Positions 17,070-25,304 of a DNA stretch of 64,000 nt are shown here, one piece after another. Below the pieces are notes generated by a model that worked only from the letters and a program-made list of their open reading frames with translations, ran no database searches and was not told the origin of the DNA. A program made the translations under genes and the position numbers. The DNA is from Aquipseudomonas alcaligenes MRY13-0052 (lineage in GTDB: Bacteria > Pseudomonadota > Gammaproteobacteria > Pseudomonadales > Pseudomonadaceae). Position 1 is the stretch's first letter. Each line of letters opens with the position of its first letter. The stretch spans positions 62,001 through 126,000 of the forward strand of contig BATO01000008.1 of the NCBI GenBank assembly GCA_000474255.1, in the 5' to 3' direction.

Positions 17070-17449
17070 GGCGCACGCTCCTGGCGAAGCTCTTCGGCAA
17101 ATGCCCGGCGCGCCGCCTCGCAGGCATCAACGCCCGCCGGCGACGGCTCCAGCATCACCCGGGCCGCCGCCGCGTAGTCTTGTCGCGCAGCCTGGTTGGC
17201 CCGCGCCTGGAGCAACTCACCCTGGCGAGCTCTCTCCGCGGCACGAGCCTCGAGCTCGACCATGGCAGCATTCTGCTTTTGCAGCACCAGCAGGCTGGCT
17301 TCGGCGCCACGACGGGACTCGGCCAGCTGTTGCCTCAGCTCCTCCAGTTGCGGGCGGTAAACGCGGGCGGAACACCAGGCCCCCAGCCCAATCAACAGCG
17401 TCGCCATCAGCAGCAACGCCAGCCACTTCCAGGAAGCAAGCCGGTTCAT
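17066..17449 (-). CDS. Rz-like inner-membrane spanin
   Basis: The 127-residue protein has one N-terminal membrane helix (residues 8-27, WLALLLMATLLIGLGAW). A long, Gln- and Arg-rich predicted coiled coil (about 33-95) follows, which would lie in the periplasm. That is the architecture of phage Rz i-spanins. The start codon overlaps the endolysin stop (ATGA), and its own stop overlaps the lipoprotein gene in the same way, giving the classic endolysin-Rz-Rz1 lysis cassette. Confidence 0.8.
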   Translation of the reverse strand: MNRLASWKWLALLLMATLLIGLGAWCSARVYRPQLEELRQQLAESRRGAEASLLVLQKQNAAMVELEARAAERARQGELLQARANQAARQDYAAAARVMLEPSPAGVDACEAARRAFAEELRQERAP

Positions 17450-18090
17450 TCCAGCGCCTCCCGGGCCTTCAGCCAGAGCGCTTTGCGCTCTGCCAGGCCA
17501 TTCAGCCCACCGTTGATACGGCGGGTGATGGCTTCGAAATCCCCGGCATCGGCCAGTGCATTCAAACCATTGGATTGCCAGAACCAGGCAGCGGACAACA
17601 CCGCCTGCTCCGGCTGCAGCAGCAGATCCGGTTGCTCCAGCAGCGGCAGCCCCAAAGCATCACCGCAACGCTGATACATCCCGCGCCCGGTGATCTGCAA
17701 CAGACCCCGCCCACGGAAGCGCCAGCCATCACCAGACGCCTCATCGCCATTGCCCATGCGATTGGCATAGACGTAGCTGGCGATTACAGCCGGCCGCCGC
17801 TGATAAGCCAGCGCCAACGCATTGGGCTGCCCATCGGCACCACGGAACCGCCCCGGCCAGGTAGCCGCCAACCCCAAAGCGCTGTAGTTGAGGTTCTCCG
17901 CGAAGCGGGAGAAGCCGGCGGACTCATGGGCGCACTGGGCCAGGAAGGCGGATTGGCGGGTGGGGCTGGTGATGGAGAAGCGCAGCAATGCCTGTTCGAG
18001 GGCAGAAATGAAAACGCCCGCTTCGGGGCGGGCGTTTGTATTCAGGGCACTAAAGGCCCCACTCAATCGGTCAAGTGCATTCACTGTCAT
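17446..18090 (-). CDS. Endolysin, glycoside hydrolase family 19 (chitinase-like lysozyme)
   Basis: The 214-residue enzyme has the GH19 phage-lysozyme pattern: RQSAFLAQCAHESAGF contains the catalytic Glu in HES (about residue 60), and NLNYSALGLAATWPGRF, RFRGRGLLQITGRGMY and the INGGLNGLAER end follow. It cleaves peptidoglycan and, lacking a signal peptide, needs a holin to reach the wall. Its early codons (about 18-27, encoding NARPEAGVF) form a perfect hairpin followed by TTTTC, so a terminator-like structure lies inside the gene. It is in the lysis cassette at the end of the tail operon. Confidence 0.9.
   Translation of the reverse strand: MTVNALDRLSGAFSALNTNARPEAGVFISALEQALLRFSITSPTRQSAFLAQCAHESAGFSRFAENLNYSALGLAATWPGRFRGADGQPNALALAYQRRPAVIASYVYANRMGNGDEASGDGWRFRGRGLLQITGRGMYQRCGDALGLPLLEQPDLLLQPEQAVLSAAWFWQSNGLNALADAGDFEAITRRINGGLNGLAERKALWLKAREALE
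18012..18037 (-). terminator. Terminator-like hairpin inside the endolysin gene
   Basis: On the minus strand AAACGCCCGC and GCGGGCGTTT pair over a six-base loop, followed by TTTTC at the distal end of the stem. The structure is as strong as the other operon terminators but sits inside coding sequence. Confidence 0.55.
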
Positions 18091-18108
18091 AGGCGCACCA
18101 ATCTGAAC

Positions 18109-18606
18109 TCACACTCGAGACATGTCTTCAATGGCCTGCTTCACATGAAGCTTCGCCTCATCCTCACGACCATCTGCCATTGCCTGGCGTACCTTCGACT
18201 TGCTCACAAGCCTGATTTCACGCAAAGCATGAATAGTCATTTCACCTCGTTGCGCCTTCTCGATGATTTCGTTGGCGGCCTGCTCGGGATTACGCCCTTC
18301 GATTGACCATGCGCTTACCGAGCGAGGTACAGAATCGGTCGGGTAGCCAGCCGACTTGAATGCTCGCGCCTCCGTTGCAGCGACCTCATACTCGGCCAAA
18401 CGCAGGGGGCTACCGACCACGCTCTCGAGTACCGAGTTACCGGCACGATCTATCGCCTCACAGAGTTTGCTTAGGCGTCTTTCTTTGGCAGCTACGACCA
18501 GCGCGTTATCAAGCACCCATTCACCGTCTTGCCAACGGTGGCACTCGGATGGACTCGGTACACGTAGCTCATCGCCATAAACATGAAATCCTTCAATCAC
18601 CTTCAT
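18109..18606 (-). CDS. Tail fibre assembly chaperone (for fibre 3)
   Basis: I place this 165-residue protein as a fibre chaperone by position and pattern. It starts inside the stop codon of the third fibre gene (ATGA overlap). It also carries the N-terminal WQDGEWVLD element typical of phage tail fibre assembly proteins, then a helical, charged C-terminal half. Such chaperones help trimerise the fibre tip. Base composition is lower in GC than the tail genes upstream, like fibre 3 itself, which suggests the two were acquired together. An upstream in-frame ATG at 18642 has no ribosome site. Confidence 0.65.
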   Translation of the reverse strand: MKVIEGFHVYGDELRVPSPSECHRWQDGEWVLDNALVVAAKERRLSKLCEAIDRAGNSVLESVVGSPLRLAEYEVAATEARAFKSAGYPTDSVPRSVSAWSIEGRNPEQAANEIIEKAQRGEMTIHALREIRLVSKSKVRQAMADGREDEAKLHVKQAIEDMSRV

Positions 18607-19976
18607 TTGTACACACTCCAGGTGAAAACAGCGTTTGTGCAATTGGAATAGCTGACTGCTATCCCATTTTCGTAGTCAGAACTCTGCAGAGCTTTTATAC
18701 CCATACTCAGCAATAGCTCATCACTGGATGCAACTTGAGACCCATAGGTGTGTTCTACCTGATAGGACTGCCACATTGATCGCGCACTGGCATGCTCAAA
18801 CCCAGCATTGATCGATGACTGGAAGACATCACCCACCGCACCATTACTGGACAAGATCATCGGAGTAGAACTATTCCAGAATCCTTCAGTAGTTACCGCT
18901 GTATTTCCCGGAACACCATAGACACTAGAGGTCCCGGCCCAACCGGAGCCAGAAAAAATAATATATGCCAAGCCACTTTCAGGCGGCATCAGACAACTGG
19001 CACTCCCCGATGCCGTTTTAACATGGGGATCCATAGGCAAATACAGCGTACCGGTACCGTTCAACGAGACAGTCCAACTTGAGCTTTTCCGGTGATAGAT
19101 ACGCTGAACCAGCGGAACACTTCCCGCTGCACCGGTAACAATACGAGCCAGGCAGACATCCAGCACTGTGGACGGAAATCCACCACCGGACTCGGCGTTT
19201 GCAGTTCCCTTCAGTGAAACAGGAGTCGTATCGCTCAACTTTCCCTTCTGAACGTAGATCGACAGGAGACTATTGATAACCTGTGCGCGCAGGAAGTACT
19301 CCGAGTTAACGGCAAGGTCGGGGCTGCTCCATGCAACGGTCAAGAACGTCCTTGGGATTCCGGTTTTAGTGCTATCGACTTCCGCCGCAAGACTCAGGGA
19401 AAGCCCCGCTGGAATCACAACCTTGCCTCCCGCCCCTGTTGCGGCCTGTGCGGTAAGCAAGACACGGCCATCGTCAGTAGCAACCACCGGAAGCGAAAGG
19501 GCGTGGAAAGGCAGTCCGATACTTTTGAAGGTCACACCGTCCTGAATACCATAACCATCTACGGACGTTGGCTTATTGGTGATGGAGCTGAAACTGTGGG
19601 TATGAGCCTGGGAAGCATAGGCCTCGTCCAATTCACTTTTGGTAACTTTCAACGCATCCCAAAAAGCCGCATTCAAGGTCGGCCGCTTTGCGGTATTTGC
19701 AGCGATACAGCGCCAGAGTTTCCCACTCTCTTGAACATAGGCACCAACAGGATAATCTTCGGTAGCGGACCATTCGGAAATTCCGCGCTGCAATAGATAA
19801 CGCACTGCCTCATCACTGCGTTTGAACAGCGAGTTGAACCACTCCATCGGCGGAATGCCGTCAGTCTGGTCGAAAGCAACGCCCCAACCACGGGCGATAT
19901 CAGGGAAGCTTTCCAGCTCCCCAGGCTTGGCCCCCGAGGCGAAGACCGTCTCGTTGGGGCGATTGTATTGAGTCAT
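18603..19976 (-). CDS. Tail fibre protein 3
   Basis: The 457-residue protein shares its first 90 or so residues with fibres 1 and 2 (TQYNRPNETVFASGAKPGEL, IPPMEWFNSLFKRSDEAVRYLL), the part that should attach to the baseplate. It then switches to unrelated sequence, including a SQAHTHSFSSITNKPTSV element common in phage fibres. The C-terminal receptor-binding part is rich in Ser, Thr and Gly and has about even GC, well below the operon average. The start at 19976 follows GAGG. Its own chaperone gene follows immediately. The target receptor is unknown, probably lipopolysaccharide. Confidence 0.8.
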   Translation of the reverse strand: MTQYNRPNETVFASGAKPGELESFPDIARGWGVAFDQTDGIPPMEWFNSLFKRSDEAVRYLLQRGISEWSATEDYPVGAYVQESGKLWRCIAANTAKRPTLNAAFWDALKVTKSELDEAYASQAHTHSFSSITNKPTSVDGYGIQDGVTFKSIGLPFHALSLPVVATDDGRVLLTAQAATGAGGKVVIPAGLSLSLAAEVDSTKTGIPRTFLTVAWSSPDLAVNSEYFLRAQVINSLLSIYVQKGKLSDTTPVSLKGTANAESGGGFPSTVLDVCLARIVTGAAGSVPLVQRIYHRKSSSWTVSLNGTGTLYLPMDPHVKTASGSASCLMPPESGLAYIIFSGSGWAGTSSVYGVPGNTAVTTEGFWNSSTPMILSSNGAVGDVFQSSINAGFEHASARSMWQSYQVEHTYGSQVASSDELLLSMGIKALQSSDYENGIAVSYSNCTNAVFTWSVYK

Positions 19977-20308
19977 GGATAAAACCTCGTTCGATTCGTT
20001 TGCTAGAAAACCACCGGCAATAGGCCGGGTGGTTGAGCGGTGCTTCCCCTCTTGCGGGTTAGGTCTGCCGCTCGGAAATAAAGGTGGTCAGTCACCCCAC
20101 CGAAAACGAATCGACGAACTCCATATTCTCAATACAAGCCGACAACGATCGGTCAGTGAAGAGAACGGCCCGCAGAAGGCGGGCCGGAAACAGGCACTAA
20201 ATCAGACGCTAAAACAGCTCTCCCTGATTCGGCATCTGGATGCTGCATCAGAGGCAGCACTTTTCGTAAGCGAATACTTCGGCGCCCTGGCATCGCGAAA
20301 ATACTTCA
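19977..20308 (-). promoter_or_regulatory. Intergenic region between fibres 2 and 3 with tandem hairpins
   Basis: No gene is visible on either strand. On the minus strand a GGCCCGC/GCGGGCC hairpin (20167-20185) is followed by a GGTGG/CCACC hairpin with TTTATTT (about 20080-20101). The second hairpin and the adjacent CGGCAGACC segment are also present, diverged, at 22362-22400 ahead of fibre 2. The region looks like a duplicated terminator module. Confidence 0.6.
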
Positions 20309-22276
20309 TTAGCCCAGCTCCATCCAAGTATTGATACTTGCGCCTGCTGTTAGCGAGTAACTAACGCCATTTGGAACGATGGCATACACGGTGGAGGAAA
20401 TGGTTCCACTTGATATAGGTGTCAGTTGCGCAACCAATAGCCCGCCTACGTGAAGGCCACGTGTAGCTGCGCCGTTTGCGGCGAACACACTTACGAACTT
20501 GGGCCGCCCACTGGTATTCGTGTACGTGACACCAGCAGAACGGCTGGCAGTTACGTCCTGCCAAGACTGGCCATCGCCCAGAGTGCGAGGACGCGCCTCA
20601 AGAGCTTCGACACGCGCGACCAACGACGCATAGGTTGTGGAAAGCGCAGCCGCGTCAATAGTGCCGGGGTTGGCTATTCCGCCGCCCATCCTGATGATCC
20701 AGCAGCCAGTCACGTTTAGAGGGCGGGTTTCCGTCGCTGCCCGTGCCACACGGGACGCGTCGAAGTCGACGTTTACAAGTTGCCCGCCGCCAGCATTGAA
20801 GTTTCCTGCGGTCGTGCCTGCAGCAAACGCACCAGTGGGCGCACTCGCTGGAGCATCAAGACGGGTCCCCCCCAGATAGCCAGTAATGTTTTGCAAGGCA
20901 TCACGTTGAATCAAACCGGCAGTACCAGCTGACATGGCACCATCGCCGCGCAGAAGTACTGCACCAATCGACCCCGCCGCCTTGCCGTTGTAGTCCGGCA
21001 TGCGGAACGTCGTACTCCCATCACCCTCGGTGAACATGCCTCGCTGCGACGGATCGCTATTCCAGAGTACCTCGGTCGCTTTGGGCAGCTTCCCTTCACT
21101 GACGGCTGCCCAGACATCGGGATAGAGAGCCCGACTCAGCAACTGTCCATCCGCCGGCGCCCAACCCGCAGGAATAGAGTTGCGGAACGACCACCACATG
21201 ACAGAAGCAGCGGGCAAACCGGTTCCCATTGTGTTGTCTGAATGCAAAACCGAGCGCCAAGGCGACCAGATGCCTCCACCAAGAAGGCGAAACTTCATCG
21301 TCACCAGCGAAACGTCGGCACTGCTCACATAGGGCAATGCAACCTGAATCAGGTTCGCGGCATAGCGGGCAGTCAGTAGCCAGTAGTAGTTGGTTACCCC
21401 GCTGCCCTTCAGCATGCTTGCCTGGCCATCGGGGTGGTTGGCATTCCTGGATCCGGCAGGTCCTCCGAGCAGCTTGGGATACCAACCTGGTTCAGTTACC
21501 GCATTGAAGTCCGTTTGCGAATCCGTCGTGCTTGCCGCAGGAACGGTACCGCCAGCCGGTGTCATCAGTACCTGAAGCTGCGCATTGGCCGTCGGCGTAC
21601 CTCCGGCGCCACTGACGTAAACCACCGGCACCGAGCGATAGGTCCCGCTGTCCACAAGATCCCCGGTGACACGGAAGCGGTGAGCGACCGTGCCGCCTGA
21701 GCGGCTCTGGATACAAAGGGTGTCGCCAGCCCGCAAGAGGGCCACTATGCGGCTGTAGTCCAGGCCTTCGGCGCTGGACTTGGCGATCAGCAACGATGTG
21801 GCGTCGGCTGGGTTGGTGGTGTTCAGCGCCAGGTAACCGTTGGCGACGCCACCGGAGGTGGCACTGCTCCACTGCCACTGGCCGAAGTTGATGGTGCCGC
21901 CACCCAGTTGCTCCTGGATCAGCGTTTTCAGAGCCTCTCGGGTCAGCGCCGTCTCGACCCACTCGGTCGGGTTGAGGGACGGCCGCTTCCCCTGGTTGCC
22001 CACCTTCGCCTTCCAGACCTTGCCGCCCTCCTGGGCGTGAGCGTCCACGGGGTAATCCTCGTTGGTGGACCACTCGGCAATACCACGCTGCAGCAGATAG
22101 CGCAGGCCTTCATCGCCGCGCTTGAACAGGGTGTTGAACCACTCCATCGGCGGAATGCCGTCGGTTTGATCGAAGGTGATACCCCAACCTCGAGTGATAT
22201 CGGGGAAGCTTTCCAACTCTCCTGGCTTTGCACCCGAAGCAAAGACCGTCTCGTTAGGGCGATTGTATTGAGTCAT
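20309..22276 (-). CDS. Tail fibre protein 2 with pyocin-knob and collar-like domains
   Basis: The 655-residue fibre has the shared N-terminal anchor (about 1-125, ending LIQEQLGG). A pyocin-knob-like segment follows around PGWYPKLLGGPAGSRNANHP and IQVALPYVSS. A tail-collar segment then covers SIPAGWAPADGQ through ASRVARAATETRPLNV, and the distal C-terminal domain carries a coiled-coil-like ALSTTYASLVARVEALE. It would bind the surface of a target cell. The start at 22276 follows GAGG. Unlike fibres 1 and 3 it has no chaperone gene behind it, so it may share one or have lost its own. Confidence 0.85.
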   Translation of the reverse strand: MTQYNRPNETVFASGAKPGELESFPDITRGWGITFDQTDGIPPMEWFNTLFKRGDEGLRYLLQRGIAEWSTNEDYPVDAHAQEGGKVWKAKVGNQGKRPSLNPTEWVETALTREALKTLIQEQLGGGTINFGQWQWSSATSGGVANGYLALNTTNPADATSLLIAKSSAEGLDYSRIVALLRAGDTLCIQSRSGGTVAHRFRVTGDLVDSGTYRSVPVVYVSGAGGTPTANAQLQVLMTPAGGTVPAASTTDSQTDFNAVTEPGWYPKLLGGPAGSRNANHPDGQASMLKGSGVTNYYWLLTARYAANLIQVALPYVSSADVSLVTMKFRLLGGGIWSPWRSVLHSDNTMGTGLPAASVMWWSFRNSIPAGWAPADGQLLSRALYPDVWAAVSEGKLPKATEVLWNSDPSQRGMFTEGDGSTTFRMPDYNGKAAGSIGAVLLRGDGAMSAGTAGLIQRDALQNITGYLGGTRLDAPASAPTGAFAAGTTAGNFNAGGGQLVNVDFDASRVARAATETRPLNVTGCWIIRMGGGIANPGTIDAAALSTTYASLVARVEALEARPRTLGDGQSWQDVTASRSAGVTYTNTSGRPKFVSVFAANGAATRGLHVGGLLVAQLTPISSGTISSTVYAIVPNGVSYSLTAGASINTWMELG

Positions 22277-22361
22277 GGATATAACCTCGTTCAATTCATT
22301 GTTAGAGATCCACCCGGCATATCACCTGGTAGCTGAACGACGCCGCCCACTTGAGGAGCCG

Positions 22362-22400
22362 GCCTGCCGCCCGAAAATAAAAGTGGTCAGATACCCCACC
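22362..22400 (-). repeat. Duplicated intergenic hairpin ahead of fibre 2
   Basis: GTGGGGTATCTGACCAC followed by TTTTATTTT matches, with a few changes, the segment at 20062-20101 ahead of fibre 3. The two anchors and their upstream intergenic sequence therefore seem to have been copied together. Confidence 0.6.
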
Positions 22401-22464
22401 AAGTACCAATCAATGAACCCCACGGCCTGGACGAAGACCGGCAAGGAATTGGTAAGTAAAAAAA

Positions 22465-22487
22465 ACGGCCCGCAGGATGCGGGCCGT
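22465..22487 (-). terminator. Intrinsic terminator between fibre chaperone 1 and fibre 2
   Basis: ACGGCCCGCA pairs with TGCGGGCCGT over a three-base loop and is followed by eight T on the minus strand. It is the strongest terminator in the tail operon. Confidence 0.85.
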
Positions 22488-22508
22488 CAGTCGATATCAA
22501 AATGTCAA

Positions 22509-23060
22509 TCAAGCGGGAGCGCGAGGTCGCTGTTCCCGCCTCGGGAAGTCGGGGCTCTGAGGCCAATGTCGAAGATCAAGGCGATATACCTGCAACGCCC
22601 GATACTGCTCGGCATTCAACGTAGAGCTCTCCTCTAACTCCAGCTCGTCGCGATGACGTATCACAAGATCATCGGTTCGGCGAATTTCCATATCTCGCCA
22701 CTCGCGCTCCAGGTTGATCAGCTGTTCCAATTTCAGTTTTTCGTCCAGCTGCCATTGCCCATTTAGCCATCGGTGCAAAGCACTAGGTCGAGGTATGGAT
22801 ACCAACCCGGTGGGCAATTCACCAAGAACACCGTACTCCAGGGGCTCACCGGTTTTCGTGTCGAAGACCGTGCCTCGGTGATCAATCACCTGGGCAGGCT
22901 TTCCTCCCTCTAAAGCCCACACACACCCTTCGGCAGGCGGAGGCAGAACTTCACTTACCTCAACGACATTGGCAGGTATCTGAATACCGATACCAGGAAC
23001 GCATGGAAGCCCAACAGGAGCGAGAAAAGCACCAACGCTATCAGTCAAATAAGCGGTCAT
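22509..23060 (-). CDS. Tail fibre assembly chaperone (for fibre 1)
   Basis: The 183-residue protein directly follows fibre 1 with seven bases between. It has the pattern of phage tail fibre assembly proteins: an N-terminal part with PGLPCVPGIG-like loops, a central HRWLNGQWQLDE motif, and a C-terminal helical region with EWRDMEIRRTDDLVIRHRDELELEE and LRHWPQSPDFP. It should assist folding of the fibre 1 tip and is not expected in the mature particle. A strong terminator follows its stop codon. Confidence 0.8.
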   Translation of the reverse strand: MTAYLTDSVGAFLAPVGLPCVPGIGIQIPANVVEVSEVLPPPAEGCVWALEGGKPAQVIDHRGTVFDTKTGEPLEYGVLGELPTGLVSIPRPSALHRWLNGQWQLDEKLKLEQLINLEREWRDMEIRRTDDLVIRHRDELELEESSTLNAEQYRALQVYRLDLRHWPQSPDFPRREQRPRAPA

Positions 23061-23067
23061 AGGAATC

Positions 23068-24669
23068 TCAGATCAATTTGATTCGAGCCGGGTAGGCAAT
23101 GTTGCGAGGGCGGTTTTCCGACGCGGTCGGAACCACGCGGGACGCATCAAACATCGCATCCGACAGTGCCGATCCCCCACCTCCAAGGGCTGGGCGACCG
23201 GCCGCTGGATAGAAGGCACCAGAGAAGCCGTAGGCGACCGTCGATCCACCCCAACCCGTGATGTTCCGAATGGCATCGAGCTGCAGAGCGCCTGCAGTTC
23301 GCGACGCATCAATTCCACGCCCCTCATCAAGCGCCCGGAGAAACTCACCACGCACTTCAGGAATACGGAGGTTGTTAGTGCCATCCCCGCTGGTCCAACA
23401 CCCTTCCATTCCCGCGCGAGCCGACTCGTTCACCAGCATTCCCGACTGCTGCGCATGGTCCCAGAGCCACGGCCAGAGACTCCGACTTACCAGGCTGCCA
23501 TTCATGAGCCCATAACCGCCAGGCAGGACCATCGAGCTGGTATCGAATACCGGCCGCCCCAGCGGTGTGTTATCCAACCGATCCAACGGATACCAGCCAC
23601 CTGCACCGTCACTGCGCAGGTGCCAGTAATCCCCCGCGCCCATCAGCACGAAGAAGGAGTAACCCGCGCTGTTGAGGTGGGTGTGGAAACGCACTCGGTC
23701 ACCACTCGCGGCTTGCACCACCAAGCGGTTGCCACTGTTGTCCTGGCGGCGAACGATCACATCCACGACACCCAAGGCAGGATTGGAAGCGGGCAGTGTA
23801 ATGGTGCGCGCCGCCGCGCTGGCATCGATCACCACCAGGCTCATCTGGCTGGCAACCAGCGTGGTGTCCGTGCTGAGCGTGACCACCTGCCGCGGCGCAC
23901 CGCCGACCACCTGGCCACGATTGTTCACCGTGACAATGTCATAGCTGCCAGCGGTGACCAGGTTACGGCCGAATACCATCTCGAAGCCAAGCGCCGTGGT
24001 GCCGAGGCTGATAGGGCCATCAGTTACCAGCTGCCAGAGGCTGTCTGCCTGGCTGCTGCCCTGCTCCACCGCCACCATCAGGCCCGGAGTCATCTCGGCG
24101 GCGGTGTCGGCGTCGGTGGCGCGGCTCCAAGCGCCGGTGGTGACAACATAGATACCGTTGTCCTTGCCAGTGGCCTGGCTTTTCACCAGCACACGATCGC
24201 CCGCCACCAGATTGACTCCGTCGACTACCTGCAAGCCGCTGAGGTTGAGATTCGCGGTACTAGCCGCACGCACCCGTCCCTTGATGCCGATACCCCCCAG
24301 TTGTTCCTGGATCAATGTATTAACAGCATCAGTAGTCAGCGCCGCCTCGATCCACTCGCCGGTGTCGAGGGACGGACGCTTCCCAACGTTCGCCACCTTC
24401 GCCTTCCACACCTTGCCACCCTCCTGCACATGGGCGCCGGTCGGGTAGTCCTCGCTGGTGGACCACTCGCCGATGCCGCGTTGCAGCAGGTAGCGCACGG
24501 CTTCATCGCTGCGCTTGAACAGGGCGTTGAACCATTCCATCGGCGGAACGCCGGTGGTCTGGTCGAAGGTCACACCCCAGCCGCGGGGGATGTCGGGGAA
24601 GCTCTGGAGCTCGCCCGGCTTGGCGCCGGAAGCGAATACCAGTTCGTCGGGACGGGTGTATTGCGTCAT
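23068..24669 (-). CDS. Tail fibre protein 1
   Basis: The 533-residue fibre carries the same anchor as fibres 2 and 3 (residues about 1-125). A fibre-repeat module with GIKGRVRAASTANLNLSG and KDNGIYVVTTGAWSRATDAD follows, as found in P2- and pyocin-type fibres, then a collar-type C-terminus (GNLRIPEVRG-like segment, DASRVVPTASENRPRNIAY). Its start overlaps the preceding baseplate gene by ATGA, so it is the fibre most tightly coupled to the tail genes. A chaperone gene follows. Confidence 0.88.
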   Translation of the reverse strand: MTQYTRPDELVFASGAKPGELQSFPDIPRGWGVTFDQTTGVPPMEWFNALFKRSDEAVRYLLQRGIGEWSTSEDYPTGAHVQEGGKVWKAKVANVGKRPSLDTGEWIEAALTTDAVNTLIQEQLGGIGIKGRVRAASTANLNLSGLQVVDGVNLVAGDRVLVKSQATGKDNGIYVVTTGAWSRATDADTAAEMTPGLMVAVEQGSSQADSLWQLVTDGPISLGTTALGFEMVFGRNLVTAGSYDIVTVNNRGQVVGGAPRQVVTLSTDTTLVASQMSLVVIDASAAARTITLPASNPALGVVDVIVRRQDNSGNRLVVQAASGDRVRFHTHLNSAGYSFFVLMGAGDYWHLRSDGAGGWYPLDRLDNTPLGRPVFDTSSMVLPGGYGLMNGSLVSRSLWPWLWDHAQQSGMLVNESARAGMEGCWTSGDGTNNLRIPEVRGEFLRALDEGRGIDASRTAGALQLDAIRNITGWGGSTVAYGFSGAFYPAAGRPALGGGGSALSDAMFDASRVVPTASENRPRNIAYPARIKLI

Positions 24670-25304
24670 AGGAACCTCGCGAATTTTCCTTGGTTGAAGC
24701 CGAGGGCGCCGGGGGCGCCACGGAAGCCGAATGCCCGCTGGGGCACTGCGACGTAGAACTGGATGCGGACACCGGCCGGGCGCGGCAGGATGTCCAGGGT
24801 GTTCAGCGCGTAGCGCTTGAAGTCGCTGACCTGGTCGGTGCGGATGACCACGGTCAGGCTCATGTCGTACTGGTCGAAGACCACCGTTTCGCTGTTGAAG
24901 ATGAAGCGCAGCGCCGCGCTGATGTCTTCGATGGTGCCGAGCTGGTAGTTGCGGGCGATGCGGCAGCGGATGAGGAAGCGGTAGTCGTCATCATCGAGCA
25001 CCGCCGACTCACCCAGCGGGTCGCCCATGCGGTACCACTTGCCCTTGCCGAAGCCCTTGGCGCCGGCCACCTCGTGAAAGCCGAACAGGCTGCGCGGCGC
25101 CAGGCCGGGCAGTACACGGCCCTGGCCGACATGCTTGCCGACCAGGTCGAGGTTCACGCCTTCGGCGTTGTCGATGTCCAGTGTTTCAGGGAGCGCCGCC
25201 AGCCCTTGCCAGGTATCGCCAAACTGTCGCGAGAGCAGTTCGGCGGTGGCGGCGGCCCGGGGCTTGCCCTGGTACTGCCAGATCAGCAGGCGGTCGTAGC
25301 TCAT
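24666..25304 (-). CDS. Baseplate protein, DUF2612 family (tail protein I-like)
   Basis: The 212-residue protein begins MSYDRLLIWQYQGKPRAAAT and has the DUF2612 features: a compact helical N-terminal half with DTWQGLAALPETLDIDNAEGVNLDLVGKHVGQ, then a beta-rich part. The family sits after baseplate J in contractile phages and plays the part of P2 gpI at the wedge tip, joining fibres to the baseplate. It overlaps both neighbours by ATGA, which places it in the J-I-fibre order of P2-type tails. Confidence 0.8.
   Translation of the reverse strand: MSYDRLLIWQYQGKPRAAATAELLSRQFGDTWQGLAALPETLDIDNAEGVNLDLVGKHVGQGRVLPGLAPRSLFGFHEVAGAKGFGKGKWYRMGDPLGESAVLDDDDYRFLIRCRIARNYQLGTIEDISAALRFIFNSETVVFDQYDMSLTVVIRTDQVSDFKRYALNTLDILPRPAGVRIQFYVAVPQRAFGFRGAPGALGFNQGKFARFL

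Noticed and set aside
19975-20334. Plus-strand open frames in the two fibre spacers (also 22275-22637)
   Set aside because: The two translate to similar peptides only because the spacers are duplicated; there is no ribosome site and the region is structured on the other strand.
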